Positions 44,301 through 52,984 of a stretch of DNA of 64,000 nt are shown here, in pieces (positions within the stretch are counted from its first letter, which is position 1; every line of letters starts with the position of its first letter). This DNA comes from CAMTWZ01 sp041749075 (GTDB lineage: Bacteria > Bacteroidota > Rhodothermia > Balneolales > HLUCCA01). Both the position numbers and the translations under genes were made by a program. The notes beneath the pieces were generated by a model that saw nothing but the letters and a program-made list of their open reading frames with translations, was not told the origin of the DNA and did not search any database. The DNA is taken from the NCBI GenBank assembly GCA_041749075.1, contig JBGTBY010000033.1, positions 62,001-126,000 of the forward strand, in the 5' to 3' direction.

Positions 44301-46034
44301 AGCGCCCGCAGTTATGATCCGGATGGGGATTTGTTCACCACCACCTGGGATTTCGGTGATGGAAACACATCCACCGATAGCAATCCGGTACATCTGTATT
44401 CGAAACCCGGAGTGTACACCGTGAAACTGACATTGAACGATGGGTTCTCACCAGAACCGACCGTCGCCCTCATTCCGGTCCGCATTGAAGGTTCCCCGAT
44501 TGCCGTCATTCCATTCGAAGAGATCACGGTTTGCGCCAATACATCTGTCTCTTTTGATGGTACGCAGAGCACCGATCCGAACGGTAGCATCGGCTCCTAT
44601 TCTTGGGATTTTGGTGATGGAAATAACGGATTAGGTGCGAATGTAACCCATTCCTATCTCGAACCTGGTGTGTATGATGTGATTCTGACGGTGATCGGTG
44701 CAGGTAGTGGAATGTGCTCGAACATCAGCCAAGCCACAGCACGAGTGATCGTGGTGGAAGGTCCGGAAGCTAAATTCACGGTTCCTCGCATGGTCGCACC
44801 TCGTGATCCGATTGTTCTCGATGGGCGCACATCCACGTATGAAGGCGCCATCCAATCGGTTACATGGGAGGTGTTCAAAGGCGAGGAATTGATTACGACA
44901 TTAACGGGTCTCGAGTCACGTTATGTGCCCGATGCACCCGGCACATACAAGATTGTGATGACCCTCCGCACCCAATCCAGCACCAGTTGCAACGTGTCGA
45001 AAACCGAAGCCACGGTCACCGTGAACGCGGCTCCTACCTTAGCTTGGAACACACCTCAAGTGGTCGCTCAATTTGATCCGATTATGTTGTCGGCGGCTGG
45101 AAGCGCCGATTCGGATGGATTCATACAAGAATTCGTATGGCGCGTGGATGGCGACGTGATCGGTTCCGGACTTTCGGTTCCGCTACCAACGAATGTGGCT
45201 GGCACCCGTGTGTTAAGCCTTACCGCCCGAGACAATGCCGGAGTGGCAAACAGTATGATCGTCAAAGAGCAGCGTATCGTGGTGAATTCATCACCGGTTG
45301 CCCAATTCAATCTTCCTGAAATCGTATACCAAGGAGAGACGGTTCGTTTATCCGCTGTATCTGGAACCGATGCGGATGGAGACGTGCTTCAAACCCGTTG
45401 GATGGTGAACGGAGCGCCATTGGAAGATGCAGAATTCAAAGCAACTGAGCCGAGATATACGATCACCCTGATTCAAAATGACGGACGTGGCTTGTCGAAC
45501 TCGGAATCGAGTGTCGGGAAACAATTGGTTGTGACACGCCCATCCCGACCCTTCCTTTCCATTCCAGCTCGGATGGTGAGCTCGCATATCTTGAATGCAT
45601 CGGACATCCGGTTGCCGGAGCCTTTCGTCTTGATGAAGGATGGCGCCGAGGTTCCGGTATGGTCGCCGGGTGAGGCATCGGTTCGTACGCTCGACTATGG
45701 TTGGAAACCACGAGGAGAAATCTTGGCGACATTCAGCGCGGACGTGACCGTGTTGGAACCCTTGCAATTCGCGGCGACTGACATCCGCCTGGAGCGAGCC
45801 TGGAACCCCGCAAATCCGTTCACGGAAGTGCAGGCTCCGGCTGTGAACCGCACAGATGGTCAGCCGATCGTCCTGAGATGGGTGCAAAACGGTCAGACCG
45901 TCGCCACCGGACCCGGCGTGCAGTTACGTCTCGTGAACGGTGAGAACCGCTTCGAACTGATCGCCGAAGATCAGAATGTGGCGGGAAGCAACCCGGCTCG
46001 AATTCCGGTGGTGATTCAGGTAAGTGAACGTTAA
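41328..46034 (+). CDS. Large secreted PKD-repeat protein
   Basis: A 1568-residue protein from a TTG start that gives a good signal peptide (ending TASAQ). No ATG gives a better start. About the first 350 residues are unique; from there many PKD-type beta-sandwich units follow, with signature strings such as WDFGDGAKG, WNFGDGAVY, WDFGDGNTS and WDFGDGNNG, each ahead of an H-YxxPGxY motif, plus units with the diverged LDASxSxDPDG start. Total is about 12. There is no T9SS sorting domain at the end (PARIPVVIQVSER). PKD arrays typically form long surface stalks or bind polymers. It is the last gene of the helicase-kinase-FecR operon. Confidence 0.85.
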   Translation: MKTILFCLLFAIAGTASAQEVYLSISGKKVSVASGDTQGQYDIWIRPTSGNPDSTHLSLDIYDAGLGGFSDLLYGEPNTFTTYELYSFDALYQLEDTRLRPIQSTQLPLQGITAGTEARYINRWVPFFQMPKSGNQGWIVRVYTDDGNDVNNFKIRLAGTNIKNWQIVALNLSLGLVETSFTNRIYFQPLFPTSTPPVLTLIGEEETTVELIDGFGRRAPITQAWPAYTTTVRDVENQWGIAMSGSTQRSNNLVIKGRDEIIPFIFEPQLLTTDEIVMPEVRIAPSNSCLTYGLALSQPGVGLDLDRARWFILNDIRTGRDIQHTFPAYSAFGFDVIIPVTGRLYPRYVLFNSMVVVNQAPLVTLTGVKPFISPTERILLDASTSSDPEGRPLQYNWFVNGELRSTDPTFSFSSLISGRFVVRLVVSDGAQNAGCTTTERVETIVVNTQPYAEIEAKSVISRNVQESIAVVQAEDADQNTLVFQWAGPGIVGVPQGRAIQVAHSSPGTYSVSVTADDQTGTRNATFSTSVRYKVNAEPTPRFQLISPVAPTQPITLDASASSDADGDAISIRWELSDGRTYSGPSHIIDFEKPGEYDITLIVDDGERVENSIQRLTRKIRVNATPVPVIASARTVQEALVTFSAAESSGDELVKLTYTWDFGDGAKGTGETVRHLYAKPGTYPITLTVDDGMKLPNSIQKTTSQLIVNASPVAKLSHPPLVAPDVPFLLDGSESVDPDGHIRRYEWFVNGTPVGEGQTLQTRITTPGYHSIRLKVTDDSGFEEAYGIATSQIRVNHPPVVRWVSDPVVTEPGRATRFSAVTSSDIDNARLSYTWNFGDGAVYTGESVSHAFAAPGTYPFTIVADDGEGLVNSVTTIQAQIRVNQSPIVVSEPYIRSNSMQVALDASGSYDPDGSALRFTWILPDGSRRNEASFTWTAPKPGLHPISLILDDGESLGNSRISQAVQVMINRAPVAVVDTLIESCSGNIIIFSSARSYDPDGDLFTTTWDFGDGNTSTDSNPVHLYSKPGVYTVKLTLNDGFSPEPTVALIPVRIEGSPIAVIPFEEITVCANTSVSFDGTQSTDPNGSIGSYSWDFGDGNNGLGANVTHSYLEPGVYDVILTVIGAGSGMCSNISQATARVIVVEGPEAKFTVPRMVAPRDPIVLDGRTSTYEGAIQSVTWEVFKGEELITTLTGLESRYVPDAPGTYKIVMTLRTQSSTSCNVSKTEATVTVNAAPTLAWNTPQVVAQFDPIMLSAAGSADSDGFIQEFVWRVDGDVIGSGLSVPLPTNVAGTRVLSLTARDNAGVANSMIVKEQRIVVNSSPVAQFNLPEIVYQGETVRLSAVSGTDADGDVLQTRWMVNGAPLEDAEFKATEPRYTITLIQNDGRGLSNSESSVGKQLVVTRPSRPFLSIPARMVSSHILNASDIRLPEPFVLMKDGAEVPVWSPGEASVRTLDYGWKPRGEILATFSADVTVLEPLQFAATDIRLERAWNPANPFTEVQAPAVNRTDGQPIVLRWVQNGQTVATGPGVQLRLVNGENRFELIAEDQNVAGSNPARIPVVIQVSER

Positions 46035-46063
46035 TACTTTCGACTTCTTTCGTTTTGGATTAT

Positions 46064-46091
46064 ATTGAATGCGATTGGCAATCAATTCAAT
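46064..46091. promoter_or_regulatory. Interrupted inverted repeat before the GH31 gene
   Basis: ATTGAAT-2 nt-GATT-GGC-AATC-1 nt-ATTCAAT, ending 16 nt before the ATG at 46108. It could be an operator for a sugar regulator, but none is encoded nearby. Confidence 0.35.
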
Positions 46092-46107
46092 TTCAAATTA
46101 ACCCAAT

Positions 46108-47661
46108 ATGTGGCTCTTAAGTGTACTCCTACTCTCAATAACCGCTTCACCGATTCAATTGGCGGTCGATATCCTTCCTCAAGAGCATTGGTGGGTCGGA
46201 ATCACCAATCAGGGACATCTTTTCCCAGCCGAGGATGGGTATTCCGCCGATCTGACGAATTTCGCCTATGAGAACCAAGCCCAGCCGCTGCTGGTTTCGA
46301 ACCTTGGGCGATATATCTGGTCGGAAGAGCCGTTCAAAATCGCGGTATCCGGCGGGAAGCTTCGATTGGAAAAAGCGTCGGGTGTATTTGTTCAAGGTCG
46401 ATCAGGGAGTACCCTGAAAGAAGCGTATTTGGGTGCTTCGACCCGTTTCTTTCCGCCTACCGGTACCAAACCGGATATCTCGCTGTTTCTGCAGCCACAG
46501 TACAATACCTGGATCGAGCTATTGTATGACCAGAATCAGGCGGATGTCATGAAATACGCACATTCCATCATCGACAATGGATTCCCTCCTGGTGTGATCA
46601 TGATCGACGACAACTGGCAGGAGGATTACGGCGTGTGGGAATTTCGTCATGAGCGCTTCCCCGATCCGAAAGGGATGGTGGATGAACTCCACGCGATGGG
46701 ATTCAAAGTGATGGTGTGGGTGTGCCCTTTCGTAAGCCCCGATTCGCAAGTGTATCGCGAGTTGCGCGACAAAGACCTGTTATTAAAAGACGAAACCGGA
46801 CGTCCAAAAGCTGTGCATTGGTGGAACGGACAAAGCGCGGTATTGGATCTGACCAACCCAGCAGCGAATGATTGGTTCATCGGCGTTCTCACAAGCCTGC
46901 AAGAGCGATATGGCATCGACGGATTCAAGTTGGATGCCGGAGATCCGGAATATTATGTGGATGTGTTTGGGAAAACCAATGTGGATGGAAACACGCATTC
47001 CGAATTGTTTGCGAAAATCGGTCTTGAATTTCCTTTGAACGAATATCGCGCGACCTGGAAGATGGGTGGCCAACCTCTCGTGCAACGCCTCCGCGATAAA
47101 GGTCATTCCTGGGAAGATCTTCAAACCTTGGTTCCTCACATCCTGGTTCAAGGGCTGGCTGGCTATGCATTCACCTGTCCCGATATGATTGGCGGCGGAT
47201 TGATGGGATCCTTCATCAATCTTGAAAAAGTGGATCAGGAGTTGATGGTTCGCTCCGCGCAAACCCATGCCTTGATGCCGATGATGCAATTTTCCGTGGC
47301 TCCATGGCGGGTAGTGAACGAAGAGAATCTTCAGGCGATCAAAGATGCGATCGCGATTCGGGCTCAGTTCATTCCGATGATCGTGGAATTGGCCGATCAT
47401 GCCGCCAAGACAGGAGAACCGATTGTCCGCTACATGGAATATGAATTTCCAGGAAACGGTTATGCCTCGGTCATCGATCAATTCATGCTCGGCTCGGATG
47501 TGTTGGTCGCGCCCGTAATGGTGAGCGGTCAGCGCAAGCGCGATGTGAAGATTCCACCCGGAACCTGGAAGGATGCGGACGGCAAGTCGTTCAAAGGTCC
47601 ATCCGTCGTCACTATTGGTGCCGAGTTGGACGAATTGATCTGGTTGAAGCGGGTGAACTGA
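46108..47661 (+). CDS. Glycoside hydrolase family 31 enzyme (secreted)
   Basis: A 517-residue protein with a short signal-like start (MWLLSVLLLSITASPIQ). The barrel shows GH31 hallmarks: PGVIMIDDNWQEDYG, GFKVMVWVCPFVS, and IDGFKLDAGDPEY with nucleophile D276, then the downstream WKMGGQPLVQR-HSWEDLQ region that holds the acid/base. The FKLDAGD motif points to the MYORG/alpha-galactosidase-like subset rather than alpha-glucosidases. It hydrolyses alpha-linked sugars outside the cytoplasm. Immediate neighbours do not give a substrate; the pullulanase is 13 kb away. Confidence 0.85.
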   Translation: MWLLSVLLLSITASPIQLAVDILPQEHWWVGITNQGHLFPAEDGYSADLTNFAYENQAQPLLVSNLGRYIWSEEPFKIAVSGGKLRLEKASGVFVQGRSGSTLKEAYLGASTRFFPPTGTKPDISLFLQPQYNTWIELLYDQNQADVMKYAHSIIDNGFPPGVIMIDDNWQEDYGVWEFRHERFPDPKGMVDELHAMGFKVMVWVCPFVSPDSQVYRELRDKDLLLKDETGRPKAVHWWNGQSAVLDLTNPAANDWFIGVLTSLQERYGIDGFKLDAGDPEYYVDVFGKTNVDGNTHSELFAKIGLEFPLNEYRATWKMGGQPLVQRLRDKGHSWEDLQTLVPHILVQGLAGYAFTCPDMIGGGLMGSFINLEKVDQELMVRSAQTHALMPMMQFSVAPWRVVNEENLQAIKDAIAIRAQFIPMIVELADHAAKTGEPIVRYMEYEFPGNGYASVIDQFMLGSDVLVAPVMVSGQRKRDVKIPPGTWKDADGKSFKGPSVVTIGAELDELIWLKRVN

Positions 47662-47667
47662 CCCGCC

Positions 47668-50199
47668 TCAACCTTCTCGAAGCACCTCAAGCGCGCTTCT
47701 GCGGTAGATGTCGCCGCTGTTCAATAAGCCGAACAGCAGGGTGAGTGACATCACCGCCAGCATCAGATATCCGATATTTCCCATGTTCGGGATGAACACG
47801 GTTTCGAACACGAAATAACTGATGGCCCATGCCGCGAAATACGCCAGAAACAGTCCTGTGAGCGCCGCCAAGAAGCCAAGTACCAAATACTCGACCGCCA
47901 TGATGGCCAACACTTGTTTGCGAGAGGCACCCAAGGTTTTGAGCAACACGGTTTCCTGAACACGCTGATAGCGGCTGGCGATGACGGTTCCGCTCAAGAC
48001 GATGAGTCCGGTGAAGACGCTGAACAAGGCCATGAAGCGGATCACGAAACTCACTCGCGAGATGAGCGTGTCTGCGATGGAAAGCACCAAGGCCAAATCT
48101 ACTGCGGACACATTCGGAAACTCTCTCACGACCTGTTGTTGCACGTGAGCGGCTTGTTCGCGGCTCGTCGTGCGCATCACCATCACACGGAATTGTGGTG
48201 CCGGTTCGAGCACGCCAGCTGGAAACAGAAATACGAAATTGGGTGATATCTGCTGCCAGTCCACATCCCGAACACTGGTGATTTGTGTTTCGAAGGGAAT
48301 GCCCTGGATGTCGAACAGAATGGTATCGCCCATGGCGAGTTTAAGATCATCGAAGACGCCTTTTTCGATGGAAATGGGGATGAGTCCGAATGGATCTGTT
48401 GCAACGGGTACCCATTCACCTTCGACCACGGTTTCCGTGGATGTCAGCGAATCGCGGTAGGTGGACCGCATTTCGCGCTCGTACATCCAACTCGGAATGC
48501 GGCGTTTCTCACTGGCCCGGAGTTCTTCCAAGGTTTCGCCGTTGATGGCGCTCATGCGCATCGTCACGATGGGCACATTTTGCAATGGAGTGAGTTCGAA
48601 ATCAGACAGAACACCAAGCAATGGATCGGCTTGATCGGTTTGGATGTCGTAAAACACCAAATTCGGTTGATTGCGCGCATCGGTGATGTTGATCTGATTG
48701 AGAAGCACATCGCGCGAGAGAAAGAGCGTGGCGATGAGGAACGTGCCGAATCCTAGCGTCATGATCATGACGGTGGTTTGGTTGTTCGGACGATACAGAT
48801 TCGCGATGCCCTGACGAATGGTGAACGTACTGTTTCTCGGGAAGAAGCGTTTGAATAAGCGTGAGATGCTCCATCCAAGTGCGGCCAATAAGGCGAACGC
48901 GGTAAGGATACCGATGAAGTACCAGACGCCGAATTCGATGTTATCGGCCAAAAGGAGAGAGCATGCGAGAATGCCGGCACCTACGATTCCATATAAGATC
49001 CATTTCAATGGATCGGCAGGAAGGTCGCTTTCGGTCTCGAAACTTTGACGGATGGCCAGGAGCGGCGAAATCCGTCGTATGGCCACGAGCGGGTTCATGG
49101 CGAACAGTGCGGTGATGGATACGCCAATGAGCATGCCCAGAGCGATGGCCGGCCAGGAGACGCCGAAGTCGATGTCGACCGGCAGGAAGTCGTTGAGGAC
49201 CAGCGGCAAGATCACTTGAACGAGCACGCCTAACGTGGCGCCGACAATTGCGCCGATGAGGCCCATGCCCGCGGCTTGGATCACGTAAATCCACAAGGCC
49301 TGCGACGTTCCCGCCCCCAAACATCGCAATACCGCTACGGTGTTTATTTTGCGCTTGATGTACACGTGGATGGAACTCGCGATTCCCACGCCACCCAACA
49401 GAAGAGCGATGAAGCCCACCAAGTTCAGAAACCGGGTCAGATTCGCGAATGTCCTACCCAAGCTTCGCTTCCTGCCCTCCACGGTGTCCATATCGAGGCG
49501 TAGTGCGTCGAATCTCGGTTCCAGCGCGTCTTCCATCACCTTAAGGTCTTCCGCTGTGATTCCCGGAAGATGAAAATATCTCACATGCCGGACGATGGAT
49601 CCGCGTTGGACGAGCTCCGTGGCTTTTAAGGTGTTCAAAGGAATGAAAATGCGCGGACCCGCGATTCCCTGAGCCAAGCTTTCTCCGGGTATGGAAATCA
49701 ATCGTCCCGTGATCACATAACTGACCTGACCAATTTTGACACTGTCACCTACGTCGATTCCGAATTGCATCATCAATCCGTCATCCACCAAGGCCGTGTT
49801 GCCCGATTCCAATGTGGTTTTGGCTCCATCCGGCATGGTTTCGAGGACGCCATAGTAAGGAAATCCGCCTTCAATGGCTCGGATCTGCGACAAACGCGCG
49901 TTCTGCGCTTTCGGGAAGAACGCCATGGACGTGAACCGCACTTCCCGGGTTTGCTCGCCCCCGATGGAATCCAATAATGCGATGGCTTCATCCGAAAATT
50001 CCATGCGGGAATCGGCAACTAAGTCGGCACCCAATAAGGTTTTGGCTTGTTCTTCAATCGCTCGGTTCAGGTTGTCGCCGAACGAGGTGATGGAGACCAA
50101 CGCCGCCACACCAAGCACGATGCAGGCCACGAAAAGCGCGAGTCGGTTCAGATTGCCACGGCTTTCGCGCCAGGCCATCTTCCAAATGAATGGGTTCAT
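47668..50199 (-). CDS. ybbP: ABC transporter permease (YbbP/FtsX family)
   Basis: An 843-residue membrane protein with the long layout of YbbP: N-terminal helix, periplasmic MacB-like domain, a group of three FtsX helices (about 250-400), further helices in the middle, a second periplasmic domain, and a last FtsX helix set. Sequences such as FIALLLGGVGIASSIHVYIKRKINTVAVLRCLGA are family hallmarks. With its ATPase it likely powers extraction or export of a lipid or hydrophobic molecule. It overlaps the ATPase gene by 4 nt. Confidence 0.88.
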   Translation of the reverse strand: MNPFIWKMAWRESRGNLNRLALFVACIVLGVAALVSITSFGDNLNRAIEEQAKTLLGADLVADSRMEFSDEAIALLDSIGGEQTREVRFTSMAFFPKAQNARLSQIRAIEGGFPYYGVLETMPDGAKTTLESGNTALVDDGLMMQFGIDVGDSVKIGQVSYVITGRLISIPGESLAQGIAGPRIFIPLNTLKATELVQRGSIVRHVRYFHLPGITAEDLKVMEDALEPRFDALRLDMDTVEGRKRSLGRTFANLTRFLNLVGFIALLLGGVGIASSIHVYIKRKINTVAVLRCLGAGTSQALWIYVIQAAGMGLIGAIVGATLGVLVQVILPLVLNDFLPVDIDFGVSWPAIALGMLIGVSITALFAMNPLVAIRRISPLLAIRQSFETESDLPADPLKWILYGIVGAGILACSLLLADNIEFGVWYFIGILTAFALLAALGWSISRLFKRFFPRNSTFTIRQGIANLYRPNNQTTVMIMTLGFGTFLIATLFLSRDVLLNQINITDARNQPNLVFYDIQTDQADPLLGVLSDFELTPLQNVPIVTMRMSAINGETLEELRASEKRRIPSWMYEREMRSTYRDSLTSTETVVEGEWVPVATDPFGLIPISIEKGVFDDLKLAMGDTILFDIQGIPFETQITSVRDVDWQQISPNFVFLFPAGVLEPAPQFRVMVMRTTSREQAAHVQQQVVREFPNVSAVDLALVLSIADTLISRVSFVIRFMALFSVFTGLIVLSGTVIASRYQRVQETVLLKTLGASRKQVLAIMAVEYLVLGFLAALTGLFLAYFAAWAISYFVFETVFIPNMGNIGYLMLAVMSLTLLFGLLNSGDIYRRSALEVLREG

Positions 50200-50879
50200 G
50201 CGCCGAGCTCCGTGCGGGTATCGCTCAAGATGTCACCACTTTTAAGCCGGATGATGCGCTGGGTTTTGGCGGCGAGTTCCAGATCGTGCGTCACAAGGAC
50301 CAACGTGGTGCCGAAATTCCGGTTCATGCCGAACAGCAGATCTTCGATGGCATTGGATGTGTCGGTATCCAAGTTTCCGGTCGGTTCATCCGCGAATAAC
50401 AATACAGGATCGTTGATGAACGCACGGGCGATAGCCACACGTTGCTGTTCGCCGCCAGACAATTGTGTCGGATAATGATGCAGGCGGTCGCCAAGGCCCA
50501 CATCCGTTAATAAGGATTTTGCTTTCGGTTCGATGCCACGTTCGCCACGCAGTTCAAGGGGAACCATCACGTTTTCAAGCGCTGTGAGCGTTGGGATGAG
50601 TTGGAAGCTTTGGAAAATGAAGCCGACATGTTTGTTTCGGACGGATGCAAGCGCATCTTCACTCAATCCGGACAGAGAGACCCCGTTGATGGAGACAGTA
50701 CCGGATGTGGGATGATCCAATCCGGCACACAGTCCAAGTAGTGTGGTTTTTCCGGAGCCTGAGGGACCGACGATGGAGGTGGTAGAGCCGTCTTCGATGT
50801 CGAAGGAGATGTCGTTGAGAACCGTGAGCGAACGGTCGCCACTGTGGTAAGTTTTTGTGAGTTTTTCTGCAAATAGCAT
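50196..50879 (-). CDS. ybbA: ABC transporter ATP-binding protein (YbbA/LolD type)
   Basis: A 227-residue ATPase with Walker A (GPSGSGKTTL), Q-loop (FQSFQL), signature (LSGGEQQRVAIAR), Walker B (LLFADEPTGNLD) and H-loop (VTHDLELA). This set is the MacB/LolD/FtsE subfamily paired with FtsX-like permeases. The adjacent divergent tesA repeats the tesA/ybbA-ybbP arrangement known from E. coli, which supports the ybbA assignment over lolD. Confidence 0.92.
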   Translation of the reverse strand: MLFAEKLTKTYHSGDRSLTVLNDISFDIEDGSTTSIVGPSGSGKTTLLGLCAGLDHPTSGTVSINGVSLSGLSEDALASVRNKHVGFIFQSFQLIPTLTALENVMVPLELRGERGIEPKAKSLLTDVGLGDRLHHYPTQLSGGEQQRVAIARAFINDPVLLFADEPTGNLDTDTSNAIEDLLFGMNRNFGTTLVLVTHDLELAAKTQRIIRLKSGDILSDTRTELGA

Positions 50880-50918
50880 GAGTATGCGGGTAAAGCCGGA
50901 AATTGGGTCAGGGTACGT

Positions 50919-50925
50919 TATCTTC
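50919..50925 (+). promoter_or_regulatory. Candidate -10-like motif (TATCTTC) before tesA
   Basis: TATCTTC lies 21 nt before the ATG at 50947 with a TTG 16 nt upstream of it, in the divergent region shared with ybbA. Tentative. Confidence 0.25.
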
Positions 50926-50946
50926 GAAAGCTTGAAGCGTTAAAAC

Positions 50947-51576
50947 ATGAAAAACAAATTACTCCTCTGGTTCATCCTTTTCACGTTTGGATTCTCGTTG
51001 AACAACGAAGACGATCCGAAAATGGTTCTCTTCCTTGGAGATAGTTTGGCGGCAGGGTATGGATTGCAATCGTCGCAAGCCTTTCCCGCCCTTATTCAAC
51101 AGAAGGTTGATGCGTTGAACTGGAATTATAAGGTGATTAATGCCGGGTTAAGCGGCGACACCTCCGCAGGCGGCCTGCGCCGCATCGACTGGCTACTTCG
51201 TGGACGCGTGGATGTCTTGGTCTTGGAGCTGGGTGCCAACGACGGATTGAGGGGCATCGACCTGTCAACCACCAAGGCGAATTTGCAGGGAATCATCGAC
51301 AAAGTGAAAGCACGGAATCCTCGTGTGAAGATTGTGATCGCGGGGATGATGGTGCCACCGAATCTCGGTAAGGATTATACACGCCAGTTTCAGCAGATGT
51401 ACCCTGAGCTAGCTAAATCCAATTCCGCGGTCCTCATTCCGTTCCTGCTTGAAGGTGTTGCCGGCGAAGCCTCATTAAATTTGCCGGACGGCATCCATCC
51501 TACCGCAGAAGGTCATAAATTGATATCTGAAATCGTTTGGACCTATCTTCGACCCGTTCTTCAAAGCGCCCGTTAA
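50947..51576 (+). CDS. tesA: GDSL-type esterase/arylesterase (TesA-like)
   Basis: A 209-residue SGNH hydrolase with a signal-like N-terminus. Motifs: block I LGDSLAAGYGL (catalytic Ser), block II SGDTSAGGLRR (Gly), block III ELGANDGLRG (Asn), block V DGIHPTAEGH (Asp and His). This matches TesA/arylesterases that cut acyl-CoA thioesters, esters or lysophospholipids in the periplasm. Gene order next to ybbAP supports a lipid role. Confidence 0.92.
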   Translation: MKNKLLLWFILFTFGFSLNNEDDPKMVLFLGDSLAAGYGLQSSQAFPALIQQKVDALNWNYKVINAGLSGDTSAGGLRRIDWLLRGRVDVLVLELGANDGLRGIDLSTTKANLQGIIDKVKARNPRVKIVIAGMMVPPNLGKDYTRQFQQMYPELAKSNSAVLIPFLLEGVAGEASLNLPDGIHPTAEGHKLISEIVWTYLRPVLQSAR

Positions 51577-51583
51577 TCTCAAC

Positions 51584-52360
51584 ATGACTCGAAAAACCAT
51601 TTTTATCACAGGTGCCGCCTCTGGCATCGGCAAGGAAACCGCATTGCTATTCGCCAAACGCGGTTGGTACGTCGGTTTGTTCGATCTCAATACAGCTGTT
51701 CTCAAATCGATGGAGCAAGAAATCGGGGCTGGTCAGTGTTGCTGGCGCCGGTTGGATGTGACCGATGTGAAGGAATATCAAGCCGCATTGTCGCTGTTCG
51801 TGACCAAGACGGGTGGCAAGATGGATGCACTGTTCAACTGCGCCGGTGTAATGGTGATGGGGAGTTTCGAGCAATTGTCGCTAGAGGATCATCTACGCAC
51901 CATCGACATCAATGTGAAAGGAGTGGTGACCGGCACGTATTTGAGTCTGCCCTATCTGAAAAAAGCGGAACAGGCTCGCATCGTCACAATGGGATCCGCT
52001 TCAGCGATGTATGGTGTACCTGATTTATCGACCTACTCGGCCAGCAAATTCGCCATCCGCGGGTTCACAGAAGCCTTGAATCTGGAATTGGAAAACGCGG
52101 GTATCGTTGTGACCGATCTCATGCCATCGTATGTGAACACACCGATGATTGCGGGCCAGCAAGTGAAAGCCGGATCATTGAAGGTATTGGGTGTGAGCGC
52201 GACACCGGCTGACATCGCCGAAACCGTTTGGAAAGCGGTGCATGGCACGAAAATCCATTGGCGTCCGACACTCCGCCTCAAAATCCTACATATCATGACC
52301 CGTTTGACGCCCTTCTTGGAGCGTCCAGTCATGAAACTGATCAGTAAGCGGTCATCTTAG
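51584..52360 (+). CDS. Short-chain dehydrogenase/reductase
   Basis: A 258-residue classical SDR: cofactor motif TGAASGIGKE, acidic residue after strand 2 (FDLNT) suggesting NAD(H), NCAGVM, catalytic Ser (MGSASAMYG) and YSASK. It has a longer C-terminus than the SDR at 9378, with basic residues (RLTPFLERPVMKLISKRSS). Substrate unknown. It starts 7 nt after tesA and probably shares its transcript. Its 3' end overlaps the convergent phosphatase gene by 20 nt. Confidence 0.9.
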   Translation: MTRKTIFITGAASGIGKETALLFAKRGWYVGLFDLNTAVLKSMEQEIGAGQCCWRRLDVTDVKEYQAALSLFVTKTGGKMDALFNCAGVMVMGSFEQLSLEDHLRTIDINVKGVVTGTYLSLPYLKKAEQARIVTMGSASAMYGVPDLSTYSASKFAIRGFTEALNLELENAGIVVTDLMPSYVNTPMIAGQQVKAGSLKVLGVSATPADIAETVWKAVHGTKIHWRPTLRLKILHIMTRLTPFLERPVMKLISKRSS

Positions 52361-52898
52361 CATACCGAACCATCGGTTTCATATCGGGATCGTTCGGAAG
52401 AGCGGTAAGCCACAATCCGTCGTATCCATCGACCAGATAGCCATTATAGCGGCTGTCGAAGGTAATGCCCATATCCGTCAACTGCATGGAATCGATGCCG
52501 AACGCCGCGAGCCATTGCGGGATGATGTTCGAGTGCGACACCACGAGGATGAAATCGGATGCCTCGTACTGATCCATCACCATATGTAGGAAAACAGACA
52601 GGGAGTCGGATTTCTCACAGGCGGGGTGAGCGATTGGTTTCAACTGATGTGCCAATGCGATAGGCAGACCTGTGGCAATGGTTCGAGTGGTGTTGGACGT
52701 GAACACGGCTTTGAATTCGATATCAGACAAAACGTCTCGAAGATGCTCGGCTCGCTGCAAGCCTTCCGGACTCAAGGGTTGCATTTGATCCGCCGCTGGC
52801 CATGGTTCCAATTTTTCAGCATGTCGCACAATCACCAGCGTCTGAGCGTTGGCAAAGGATGTGGCGAAGAAAAACATCCCCACGAATCCGGCGAACAT
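52341..52898 (-). CDS. Exported histidine phosphatase-superfamily protein
   Basis: About 185 residues from ATG 52898, which gives a clean signal peptide (MFAGFVGMFFFATSFANAQ). Next comes the catalytic VRHAEK motif with the phosphoacceptor His, a second His in VVSHSN (general acid region), and otherwise the short SixA/phosphoglycerate mutase-like fold. A start at 52925 would add nine residues but lie in a predicted operator, so I prefer 52898. Substrate unknown. Divergent from a probable zinc-uptake operon and possibly co-regulated with it. Confidence 0.78.
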   Translation of the reverse strand: MFAGFVGMFFFATSFANAQTLVIVRHAEKLEPWPAADQMQPLSPEGLQRAEHLRDVLSDIEFKAVFTSNTTRTIATGLPIALAHQLKPIAHPACEKSDSLSVFLHMVMDQYEASDFILVVSHSNIIPQWLAAFGIDSMQLTDMGITFDSRYNGYLVDGYDGLWLTALPNDPDMKPMVRYAKMTAY

Positions 52899-52909
52899 GT
52901 ATTTGTAAT

Positions 52910-52966
52910 TGCAACTTACTTGCATATGTGATGACTCTTTGGTAGATTAGATGCAACTAAGTTGTA
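52910..52966. promoter_or_regulatory. Two 7-1-7 inverted repeats, candidate Fur-family (Zur-like) operator
   Basis: TGCAACT-T-ACTTGCA (52910-52924) and TGCAACT-A-AGTTGTA (52952-52966) have the 7-1-7 shape of Fur/Zur boxes and are 42 nt apart (four helical turns). The first lies just before the phosphatase start and the second over the likely promoter of the lipoprotein-TonB receptor operon, with a TTTG at 52938 as -33. Because a ZnuD-like receptor is downstream I infer Zur, but the regulator is not encoded here. Confidence 0.55.
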
Positions 52967-52984
52967 TTTAATCTACTTTATTCT

